Source: Staphylococcus chromogenes
Lineage (GTDB): Bacteria; Bacillota; Bacilli; Staphylococcales; Staphylococcaceae
Length of the DNA: 64,000 nucleotides
Direction of reading: 5' to 3'
NCBI RefSeq assembly: GCF_029024625.1
Contig: NZ_CP118953.1
Location: 1,798,001 to 1,862,000 of the forward strand
The position numbers and the translations under genes are program-made. Of this stretch, positions 37,336-45,271 are shown one piece after another. The notes beneath the pieces were generated by a model. It searched no databases and had not been told where the DNA came from. It worked only from the letters and a program-made list of their open reading frames with translations. Positions within the stretch are counted from its first letter, which is position 1; every line of letters begins with the position of its first letter.

Positions 37336-39858
37336 TTAATTTGTTTTTAACAATTTATAAAACTCTTTCATAGCTGTATCATTGTGCGCATTTGGGTCAA
37401 ACTTTTGGTATTCCGGTGTTTGTCGATCTATAAATTTCAGTATTCCTTCGGTTACATTTTCTATATCATTATCAACAAGCATGCCATATTCTCCGTTATT
37501 TAAGACATACCTGTTCGCAGGTATATTTGAAGCTAAGACATTTAGGTTTAATGTAAGAGCTTCTAATAAAACCATTGATTGTCCTTCGTAATGAGAAGTT
37601 AAAACAAACAAATCACAGTTTTTCATTATATTGAATGGATTGCTTTTTTGACCTACTAAAAAGACATTATCTTCTAAATTTAAATTGTTGATTTGCTTAG
37701 TGAGAGTAGCTCTTAATGGTCCTTCACCTAAAATGTATAATTTAGCAGAAGGTCGTTGTTCAACAACTTCTTTAAAGCTGTCTATTAATATATCAAACCC
37801 TTTTTCAGGAGATAAACGCCCCATAGATACGATTTTATAATCTTCATCTGCAAAAGGTATAGTTTGAATATCGTTGTTTAATGAAGAAACAAGAACTTTA
37901 TTATTATTATTGATGAAAATGTCATTCGTATCGTTCATTAGGTGATATATTTTATTTAGATTTATTGTATTCATAGCAGAAGTGAACTTATTGATAGTAG
38001 CTGGTTTAGAGAAATTTTTGACATTTATTTTTTTTGTTTCCTCTGAAACACTCACAATATGATCAAAGTAGTCGTATAAAGTGATAACGCCTTTTAAATT
38101 TAAATAATGAGGCCGGCGTCCTTTTACTTTTCTTTCCATATCACTTTTAATATCACTATGTAGGTATATCAACTTTTTCTTAGACTCAGTACCTAGTAAT
38201 ATGTTTGGCCAAAACATTGAGTATCCACTAAAATCAATAACATGGTCAAATTTTGAAACTCCAAATATTTTATTGAATTCTCTTTTGAATGCCTCTCGAG
38301 GATACAGCGACTTTTCAATGAACGTGTATAAACCTCTATTTTTGACAAAGGTATTTTTATAATAATCTACAATATCTGTTAAAAAAGGCCCTTTTCGTAA
38401 TATAATCCGTACATTTTTGTTTACTTTACTTAAGTTACTTAGGATTTCTTTATTCTTAGTATTATTTAATAGAATAGTTACATCATATTTATCGTAGTTT
38501 ATATTATCTAATAAGTTAATTGCTGATGTAGTAATCCCATTATTTTTCATACCGCCCGGGTACATAAGTATTGTTTCTTTATTTTTATTTGGTTTCTTAA
38601 CGTTACGATTATTAAATACTAAATCAACAAAATTGGTGGTTACTTCTCCGTTATCATGTGGTGTATACAGTTTTTTAAATTTATTGTATTTATCTTTATA
38701 CAAAGCAAATTGGCTATCAATATTGCTTATTTCCTTACATAATTCATCGGCATCGTGTGCTGATGGACCAGGCAATTTTTCAGGCTGTATATAAAAACCT
38801 CTTTCAGTTGAATATTCGTCAAAATCAGGAGAATAAAAGATAATCGGATTATCTGTCACTAAGAAATCAAAGAATATGCTTGAGTAATCTGTTACTAAGA
38901 GATTTGTAATAGCTAATAGTTCATTTGTATCAAAGTTATCTGGAACTAAGTAAGGTTTTAATCGGTTGTCTTTTACTGCTCTTGCATAATCAAAAGGATG
39001 TACTTTCAACAATACTTGGAAATCTGTATTTTTTTCAATCACTTTAACAGTTTCAAATATCATCTCAATATTGTCTAGTGAATTATTTACATCTTTACCA
39101 CGCCATGTGGGAGCATATAATAATGTTTTTGATTTATTGATTTTTATGCCTTTTTTCTTAAGTGATTTTACAACTTGTTTTTGATTAGCATTAATGGTTA
39201 AATCAATTCTTGGATAGCCTATTTCGAGAAACTTTCCGTTATATATGTTTTCTAACTTAAATGCCCTATTAAATACATCAGTTGTATGGGCGTTAGGAGA
39301 AATAATATAATCAGAACTTAAAAAGTTTTTAATTACATTCTGTGATCCGACTAAATTATCCTCTACATCTAATCCCATAAATTTTAAGGGCGTTCCATGC
39401 CAAGTGTTAATATAGATTTGAGATGGTTTTTTAGAAAAATAGCTTGGAAATGTGGAATTATTTATTAAATATTTTACAGAGCTTAGCGCTTGTAAGTAGT
39501 CATCGCTTTCTTTAATGATGACACTAACATTTTTGTACTTTCTTAGTATTTTTTCAAATTCTTTTTTTTGTTCTTGACTACTAGCGACCCAAATATGTTT
39601 AAAGTTTTTGTATTCTTTATTTTGAGTTAAGTGTAGAAATATAGCGTATGGACTATCTGATACACTTTTTCCGTCACGTGATTGATACAAAATATGATTA
39701 GAAAGAACACCATACTTTTTATACATATGTACGTATTTAGATACTTTCTTTGTATATTTACTTTTTAAGTTAGCTCTAAATGGTGCCAGTACAAACTTAG
39801 TTTTTCTTTTGGTTTGATTGCTTATTTTCTTTCTTATGTTCAATATTACTCTCTCCAT
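37336..39858 (-). CDS. Two-domain CDP-glycerol glycerophosphotransferase and GT4 glycosyltransferase
   Basis: An 840-residue fusion. Residues about 30-395 form a TagF-like glycerophosphotransferase domain with NTWHGTPLKFMG (152-162), LYAPTWRGKD (247-256), LKVHPFDY and VTDYSSIFFDF (322-332). Residues about 430-838 form a GT-B fold GT4 glycosyltransferase with VSMGRLSPEKGFD, LGEGPLRATL and the donor-binding SHYEGQSMVLLEAL. It probably builds or decorates a glycerol-phosphate-containing wall polymer at the inner membrane face. An alternative TTG start at 39843 has a better ribosome-binding site (GGAGAG). It follows the epimerase gene by 2 bp. The sugar and acceptor are unknown. Confidence 0.85.
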   Translation of the reverse strand: MERVILNIRKKISNQTKRKTKFVLAPFRANLKSKYTKKVSKYVHMYKKYGVLSNHILYQSRDGKSVSDSPYAIFLHLTQNKEYKNFKHIWVASSQEQKKEFEKILRKYKNVSVIIKESDDYLQALSSVKYLINNSTFPSYFSKKPSQIYINTWHGTPLKFMGLDVEDNLVGSQNVIKNFLSSDYIISPNAHTTDVFNRAFKLENIYNGKFLEIGYPRIDLTINANQKQVVKSLKKKGIKINKSKTLLYAPTWRGKDVNNSLDNIEMIFETVKVIEKNTDFQVLLKVHPFDYARAVKDNRLKPYLVPDNFDTNELLAITNLLVTDYSSIFFDFLVTDNPIIFYSPDFDEYSTERGFYIQPEKLPGPSAHDADELCKEISNIDSQFALYKDKYNKFKKLYTPHDNGEVTTNFVDLVFNNRNVKKPNKNKETILMYPGGMKNNGITTSAINLLDNINYDKYDVTILLNNTKNKEILSNLSKVNKNVRIILRKGPFLTDIVDYYKNTFVKNRGLYTFIEKSLYPREAFKREFNKIFGVSKFDHVIDFSGYSMFWPNILLGTESKKKLIYLHSDIKSDMERKVKGRRPHYLNLKGVITLYDYFDHIVSVSEETKKINVKNFSKPATINKFTSAMNTINLNKIYHLMNDTNDIFINNNNKVLVSSLNNDIQTIPFADEDYKIVSMGRLSPEKGFDILIDSFKEVVEQRPSAKLYILGEGPLRATLTKQINNLNLEDNVFLVGQKSNPFNIMKNCDLFVLTSHYEGQSMVLLEALTLNLNVLASNIPANRYVLNNGEYGMLVDNDIENVTEGILKFIDRQTPEYQKFDPNAHNDTAMKEFYKLLKTN

Positions 39859-39860
39859 CT

Positions 39861-40790
39861 TTAGCTTTTATTATATTCTATATATTCATTTAAACCTCTT
39901 AAAATATCGTACTGAGGTTTAAATCCTAATTTATTTAATTTTGAAATGTCTGCATATGAATATTTAACATCCCCTTTTCTAAAATCATAGTACTTTGTAT
40001 TAATAGTCTTGTTAAAGATTTTCCCAAAAGTATTAAATACTGTGATTAAGTCAGTTGGTATACCAGTCCCAACATTATAAATACCACCATTACATTTAGT
40101 ATTATTCACCACTATATCTATAGCATGAACAACATCTTTAACATATATAAAGTCTCTTGTTTGTGAACCATCACCGTAAAAATTAAAAATTAAATCATTT
40201 TCGTAAGCATTTTTTATGATTGACAGAACACCTGAATACTGTGATTTTGGATCTTGTTTCGGTCCATAAACATTAAAGAATCTTAAAGCTGTAGTAGGTA
40301 GGTCGTATAGATTATTGTATACTTTTACATACTGTTCACCACTATACTTTTGGATGGCATAAGGAGACTCTGGCTGTATTCTACTTTCAGAAGACTTGGG
40401 TAGAGTTTGTTCATTTCCATATACTGCAGCTGAAGAAGCAAATACAAATTTCTTTAAGTTCTTATTTTGTTTACATGTATTCAAAATATTTAAAACAGCG
40501 TCTACATTTACGCTATTAGATTCTATTGGCTTTTTAATAGTTTCGACAACACTTACCATTGCTGCTAAATGAACAATAATATCAAAGTTATGAAGCATTA
40601 GTATATCATTTATTTTTTTATAATCTGTAATATCTATATTGAAGAAATGATTATCATCTATAAAGGGAATATTTTTGCGATACCCTGTACTTAAATTATC
40701 TACTATATAAACATCATATTGATTTTCAAAAAAATGTTCCGCCACATGTGAACCTATAAATCCAGCTCCACCTGTAATTAAGACTTTCAT
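39861..40790 (-). CDS. NAD-dependent epimerase, UDP-glucose 4-epimerase-like
   Basis: Extended short-chain dehydrogenase of 309 residues: the NAD-binding ITGGAGFIGSH at residues 5-15 and the catalytic Ser119/Ser120 with Tyr144 and Lys148 in ESPYAIQKYSGEQY. The YAIQKYSGE pattern and length fit GalE/WbpP-type UDP-sugar 4-epimerases. It likely supplies UDP-galactose or UDP-GalNAc to the glycosyltransferase encoded immediately downstream. AGAAGGAAG precedes the ATG, and TATAGT about 55 bp upstream is a plausible -10. It is the first gene of this small leftward operon. The precise substrate is not decidable. Confidence 0.87.
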   Translation of the reverse strand: MKVLITGGAGFIGSHVAEHFFENQYDVYIVDNLSTGYRKNIPFIDDNHFFNIDITDYKKINDILMLHNFDIIVHLAAMVSVVETIKKPIESNSVNVDAVLNILNTCKQNKNLKKFVFASSAAVYGNEQTLPKSSESRIQPESPYAIQKYSGEQYVKVYNNLYDLPTTALRFFNVYGPKQDPKSQYSGVLSIIKNAYENDLIFNFYGDGSQTRDFIYVKDVVHAIDIVVNNTKCNGGIYNVGTGIPTDLITVFNTFGKIFNKTINTKYYDFRKGDVKYSYADISKLNKLGFKPQYDILRGLNEYIEYNKS

Positions 40791-41184
40791 ATTTACACTT
40801 CCTTCTAAAATTAAGAAAAGTTTAAGTAACTTAGTTTTAACTATACCATGTAGTAATTTATTAATCTATAGTGTTAAACGCTGGAACTTCAAATACGCTA
40901 AATAAAGTCGACATCGTCCGCCCCCATTGTAGAAGTAAATTGACAATAAACAGTAATCCAGCAACCTATTAGCAATTTCATCATCCGTTTAAATGTCCCC
41001 AAAAAAATATATGCACGAATACATACATAAAATGAGGTCTCACTTTAAAATTAATCACCGTTAGGGTGATAATTCAATATATTATCTGATTGCTTCTGAA
41101 TAAATATGTCAGATACTAATTACATTCGACTCTACTTAGCCAAAAATATTTTAATAAGATTAACTTTTGAATTTACTGTTTTAA
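40791..41184. other. AT-rich spacer, nothing recognised
   Basis: These 394 bp hold the promoter of the epimerase operon near 40840 and no supportable gene. Several in-frame stops interrupt all frames. It is the start of a decayed stretch that runs to 42.4 kb. Confidence 0.5.
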
Positions 41185-41399
41185 CTAAAACGACCTATAC
41201 ATATCTTCTAAATATTTATCAGGTTCTGGCATCTGTCCAGGCTTTTTACCTTTTTCTCCTATAATAAAATAAGTTTGTAATCCTCATAATTTAGTGTATC
41301 TATATCAAATATAATTTCTGAATCTATAATATCAGTATGAATAGAGTTCTCTTCTAATAAAAAATTTATAGTCATAGAGAACGCTATTTCACGATACAA
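41185..41399 (-). pseudogene. Remnant of an unrecognised protein gene
   Basis: On the minus strand 41399-41260 reads as a natural-looking peptide (LYREIAFSMTINFLLEENS and on through DIDTLNYEDYKL), then meets a stop. The +1-shifted frame continues FIIGEKGKKPGQMPEPDKYL and ends at 41185. A single small deletion would join the two. The 5' end is lost behind a stop at 41400. I do not recognise the family. Composition suggests a small cytosolic protein. Confidence 0.45.
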
Positions 41400-41522
41400 T
41401 TATTCTATAAAATCAACTTTTCAACAGAATATTAGGTCAAACCTTTTAGAACTTATAAATATACAAACACATTTTGCGATAATTCTTTTAAGCATAAGGC
41501 TTATGAAAATGGTACTTTATTA

Positions 41523-42017
41523 ATGATGAAATCATATGTTATAGGGTTATTATGTTTAGGACTAGTAATGATCAACTATTCTTTAAATAGTAGTAGTTAG
41601 TAGTCACGGAGAAAATGACAATCCTAATGCAAGCATAACATCAGAAGTTGAAACCAAGAAACTATCGTTCTTTTTTGAGAATAGAGCTCAATATACTATT
41701 ATGAATTGGTTGCTAAGATTTCAAGAATTAGTGGGAAAGTTTTTAATGATCTGGAGAAAAAAGCCTTAGCAGAAAGTCTGAGAGGGTCAATAAAAGGAAT
41801 AGATAATTATATTAAAAATCTCCCTGTAGAAACAAAAGGAGATTCCGAAATACAAGATAAATTAACGCAAATATATGATTATTACAATAAGGCCGTTGAA
41901 AACTTTAAGTTATACGAATATATTGGGGATATTTCTTATATGAATAAAGGTAACGAAGTAGTGAATAAAGGATATATCCTAGAAGCTGAAGTAAAAAGAG
42001 ATACGAACTTAATTTAA
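41523..42017 (+). pseudogene. Remnant of a secreted or lipoprotein-like gene
   Basis: Starts with the signal-peptide-like MMKSYVIGLLCLGLVMINYS at 41523 and stops at 41598. The reading continues in a second frame (SSHGENDNPNASITSEVETK...) to about 41705 and returns to the first frame for 103 residues rich in charged helices (KALAESLRGSIKGIDNYIKN). Two offsetting indels would restore a protein of about 160 residues. No ribosome-binding site marks an internal start. The family is not recognised. Confidence 0.5.
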
Positions 42018-42074
42018 AGCTAACATAACTTTTAAATTGCAGCTACAAAGTTGGTTTTATGTTGTAACTCTAGA

Positions 42075-42155
42075 GACAATGACGAATTAAAAAACGCTGC
42101 AATAGGACTAGTCGAGAACACTCCAGAACAAAGTGGGATACCGTCAACAGTGTAG
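42075..42155 (+). pseudogene. Short C-terminal gene fragment
   Basis: A 26-codon stretch (DNDELKNAAIGLVENTPEQS and onward) ends in TAG at 42153. It has balanced composition and no start, so it may be the tail of another broken gene. Little else can be said. Confidence 0.25.
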
Positions 42156-42260
42156 ACGCTCTAACCTAATATGCATTAAACTAGAAATCCCATAAACCAT
42201 CCAAGCGTCTATCCTTACAATGACGGACAACGTTCTACTACTCTCCACCCACTACAAAAT

Positions 42261-42317
42261 AGCGGTGAAGAATTCTATCGTCATAAAATTCTTAACCGCT
42301 AATCTTAGTATGTTTTA
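42261..42317 (-). repeat. Hairpin and right copy of the 33-bp repeat
   Basis: Stem agcggtgaagaatt (42261-42274) and aattcttaaccgct (42287-42300), one mismatch, forms a strong hairpin. Bases 42285-42317 match, in reverse complement, 30 of 33 bases at 35472-35504. The remaining 137 bp up to the acetyltransferase gene show no feature. Confidence 0.6.
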
Positions 42318-42454
42318 TATGTTGCAACAACAATAAATTCTTTTTAAAATTATATCAAGTGTAATTCGTCCGAATATTCAAATATATCATTGCATTCATG
42401 TTTATCCTTTTATATGATTGAGATAATAAACCGATTACATATAGGAGGATGCTC

Positions 42455-42958
42455 ATGATTCAAGTTTTAAATGATAGTCATGCAAAAGCATTTTATCAAC
42501 TTACTTGTGAAGCATTTCAACTTCATCCTATTGCTTTTGTACATGAAATTAATGAACGTTCAGATTATACTGAACAAAACATTGCGCAACTGCTCCACCC
42601 TGATCATCATCACATTCAAGTTTTTTTCGGTGCTTTTGAAAATCAGGATCTCGTAGGATTTGTTCAACTCAACTTTTCTCTGTATACTTCTAAAAGTCAT
42701 AAAGCAACAATTCAAGGTTTATACGTTACTCCAAAAGCGCGAGGAAAAAATTTAGCACATCAGCTCATGGAATATTTAATACAATATGCTAAAAAACATC
42801 GTATCGAACAACTCATTTTAGCTGTTGCATCAAATAATATAGCAGCAAAAATCTTTTGTGATCGCTTGGGCTTTGAATTTTTAGCAATAGAAACAAACGC
42901 CCGTAAACTCGACAACAAATATATTGATGAGCACTGGCTGATTTATTACATCAAATAG
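42455..42958 (+). CDS. GNAT-family N-acetyltransferase
   Basis: A 167-residue GNAT protein with the acetyl-CoA-binding motif A IQGLYVTPKARGKNLAHQLM near residue 90 (the RGKxxA pattern) and motif B around residue 125 (LAVASNNIAAKIFCDRLGFE). The ATG at 42455 follows AGGAGG by 6 bp. The in-frame ATG at 42449 is too close to it. The acceptor is unknown. It lies 8 bp before the DUF1722 gene, so the two are cotranscribed. Confidence 0.85.
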   Translation: MIQVLNDSHAKAFYQLTCEAFQLHPIAFVHEINERSDYTEQNIAQLLHPDHHHIQVFFGAFENQDLVGFVQLNFSLYTSKSHKATIQGLYVTPKARGKNLAHQLMEYLIQYAKKHRIEQLILAVASNNIAAKIFCDRLGFEFLAIETNARKLDNKYIDEHWLIYYIK

Positions 42959-42966
42959 GAGGCGTT

Positions 42967-43338
42967 ATGAAAGAAATAACCCGCATTCAACATTTATGGC
43001 GATACGAAAAATATCATGTGATGATGCATGACTATCGCTACTATATTGAAATAAAAGAATTGATAAAACAAGGTGCTGATTATCTAACAATAGAACAGCG
43101 CATACATGATATATTGCAAACTCCCATTCGTCATTCTGCATTTGTGAATACATTTCAACATTTATGGGGCTATTTTAAAAACGTAGCCACGGACGAGGAA
43201 ATGAAATCATATTTATCATATATAGAGCAACTCCACCATCATCATGTCTCTCATCAAACTTGTCTTATATTTATTCAGAATTTGACACGCAAATACCAAA
43301 ACCCCTATTTATTACATAGCGCAATCATGGATTTATAA
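42967..43338 (+). CDS. YbgA-like (DUF1722) protein
   Basis: A 123-residue protein resembling the DUF1722 domain: RYEKYHVMMHDYRYYIEIKELIKQG at the N terminus follows the pattern in which YbgA proteins have a KY...HxxxYxxLG segment, and a second helical block runs HLWGYFKNVATDEEMKSYLS. The domain is also found fused to DUF523 proteins. No function is established. It follows the acetyltransferase with an AGGAGG overlapping its stop region, and precedes the MFS gene by about 100 bp. Confidence 0.65.
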   Translation: MKEITRIQHLWRYEKYHVMMHDYRYYIEIKELIKQGADYLTIEQRIHDILQTPIRHSAFVNTFQHLWGYFKNVATDEEMKSYLSYIEQLHHHHVSHQTCLIFIQNLTRKYQNPYLLHSAIMDL

Positions 43339-43435
43339 CCTTTATATTATTTTAATATAGCATCTTTACTATGCCTTTTTGTTTAAAAACATGGTATAAT
43401 GTCTCTTTGTAAATTAATCATTAAGGGTGCATGTT

Positions 43436-44908
43436 ATGAAAATATTTTGGTCTAAAAGGGCTCGCATGTTCGAAATTGCGATTATGTCCTTTCTTACGAT
43501 TATTGGAATTGGCTCTCAATTCTATTTAAATTTAGCTTACAGTTTAAATCAGGGGTTATATCATTATGCTTTAGGAATCCATTCTGATTTATTGATTATC
43601 CCAGCAATTATGGGTAACTTTGCTTTTGCATTTGGTGTTCCACTCGGTCATTTACTCGTTCATAAATTTGGCTTCCGAAAAAACTTCATGCTCTTTTCTT
43701 TCATATTTTTAATCGGTTCTATCATAGGATTTTTATCATTCGGGATTGTTTCGTTATCTATTTCAAAAGTAATTCAAGGTTTTAGTACAGGGGTTTTATT
43801 TTTTACAATGCTTCCTAAAACGTTTCATGTATTTCCGAAGCGATTTAAAAACGTTTTTTTATTCATGATCATTGTAGGTCTTTTTGGTGCGAATGCATTA
43901 GGCGGCTTGACTGGGAGTATTACTTTATTTTATGACCAATGGCAATGGGTATATCCTGTCAATATGATTTCTGCAGTGATTTGTTTACTCGCAGGATGGT
44001 TGTATTTCGAAAGAGAAGAACCCAACCATAGTACTATAAAAGAAGACCATTCCGTTGTTTTCTTTTTAGCCCTTTCTTCTATTTTCTTGCTTTTACCATT
44101 ATGTCTTATGACACAATACCCAGTTGATTCTCTGCAAGTGTGGCCATGGTACTTTTTAACATTCATATTATTTGCTCTATTTTTAATTACAAATGAGCGC
44201 AGTAATAACCCAATCGTCCACTTTTCGACATTACTTTCACCTAAGCCTTTATTAGGATCTGTCATGGCTATCGTTTCTCATTTAACCTTACTCATTGGGA
44301 TTGCAGCCATTAACTTTTATTTATTACAAGTAATTCATTTATCACCAAGCCAAATCATACTCTTTTATATTTACTTTTTCATAGGTGTCATAATCACAGG
44401 TGTGTTAAAAATGATATTCTATAGCGCTTGGGGACCTGGTGTATTAGGCACAATCGGCTCTATTGCATTACTTTATGTCAGCATTCACTGGTATATTATG
44501 CAAAGTGAACTCATCATCAACTTATTGTATTTTCAAGGGATGATTATTGGATTTGGAGCAAGTATGGTACTCGTTAGTGGTGCCATGTCGACGTTGTTGG
44601 ACGGTGATTTATCTCGCGCTTCCCACCGATCGTTGACGATGCATTCAATACGTAATTATTTTGCTGCCATTCTCGTACCCATTATTGCCGTCTATATGAA
44701 ACATAAAATTCAAAAAGGTATAAACGACGTCCAATACAATAACATCGAGAACAAGGCGATTATTTTAAAGCATATTCATGATGTGTTCATGGATGCGACA
44801 AATCAGCTCTTTTTCGTCATGATTATTTTAAGTACTATTTTACTCATCTCTTCACTCTCTCAATTTTTCTTTGGTAAAAGTCGTCGTATTGTCGCCAAAC
44901 GCAAGTAG
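43436..44908 (+). CDS. Major facilitator superfamily transporter
   Basis: Hydrophobic protein of 490 residues with about 12-14 membrane segments. The loop between segments 2 and 3 has GVPLGHLLVHKFGFRKN, a form of the MFS motif A. Length and topology suit the DHA2 drug/proton antiporter group, but motif A is weak and the substrate is unknown. The ATG at 43436 is preceded by AAGGGTG. TATAAT about 40 bp upstream (43397-43402) is a good -10. It ends at a bidirectional terminator facing the metal module. Confidence 0.83.
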   Translation: MKIFWSKRARMFEIAIMSFLTIIGIGSQFYLNLAYSLNQGLYHYALGIHSDLLIIPAIMGNFAFAFGVPLGHLLVHKFGFRKNFMLFSFIFLIGSIIGFLSFGIVSLSISKVIQGFSTGVLFFTMLPKTFHVFPKRFKNVFLFMIIVGLFGANALGGLTGSITLFYDQWQWVYPVNMISAVICLLAGWLYFEREEPNHSTIKEDHSVVFFLALSSIFLLLPLCLMTQYPVDSLQVWPWYFLTFILFALFLITNERSNNPIVHFSTLLSPKPLLGSVMAIVSHLTLLIGIAAINFYLLQVIHLSPSQIILFYIYFFIGVIITGVLKMIFYSAWGPGVLGTIGSIALLYVSIHWYIMQSELIINLLYFQGMIIGFGASMVLVSGAMSTLLDGDLSRASHRSLTMHSIRNYFAAILVPIIAVYMKHKIQKGINDVQYNNIENKAIILKHIHDVFMDATNQLFFVMIILSTILLISSLSQFFFGKSRRIVAKRK

Positions 44909-44955
44909 CACGTTTTTTCTATATAAATGTTTTAACCAAACTTCGAAATTTAAAA

Positions 44956-44993
44956 AGCCGTTACAGTATTTCATTTTTTGAACTGTAACGGCT
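44956..44993. terminator. Bidirectional terminator, MFS gene and HMA gene
   Basis: Perfect 12-bp stem agccgttacagt (44956-44967) and actgtaacggct (44982-44993), A-rich on one side and T-containing on the other, between convergent genes. Confidence 0.82.
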
Positions 44994-45033
44994 CTTGTTT
45001 TGTATTTTTAACGAAATTGCTTAGATCTTATAC

Positions 45034-45249
45034 TCACTTAATTTTAAGCACTTTGTATCCTAAATTTTCAATTTTATTTTTAACAGCTTTAGAAGTTAGT
45101 ATTTCTTCATCTATCGACATTTTAGCTTTACTCGAATTGAATAATACTTTTGAATCGTAGACGCCTTTCGTTCTATTTAACAAACCTTCAATAGATGCAA
45201 TGCAAGATGGACAAGTTAAAGTTTCTAGTTGTAATGTAATTTGTTTCAT
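45034..45249 (-). CDS. Free-standing heavy-metal-associated (HMA) domain protein
   Basis: A 71-residue ferredoxin-like HMA domain with the metal-binding pair CPSC (Cys13, Cys16) in LETLTCPSCIASIEG, instead of the MxCxxC of copper chaperones. It may deliver a metal to, or regulate, the P-type ATPase encoded 22 bp upstream, which itself has no N-terminal HMA domain. The ATG at 45249 follows GAGGAGG. It is the last gene of the regulator-ATPase-HMA module and is followed by a terminator. The metal is not predictable from sequence. Confidence 0.85.
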   Translation of the reverse strand: MKQITLQLETLTCPSCIASIEGLLNRTKGVYDSKVLFNSSKAKMSIDEEILTSKAVKNKIENLGYKVLKIK

Positions 45250-45271
45250 AATAAGTGCCTCCTCTATAAAT

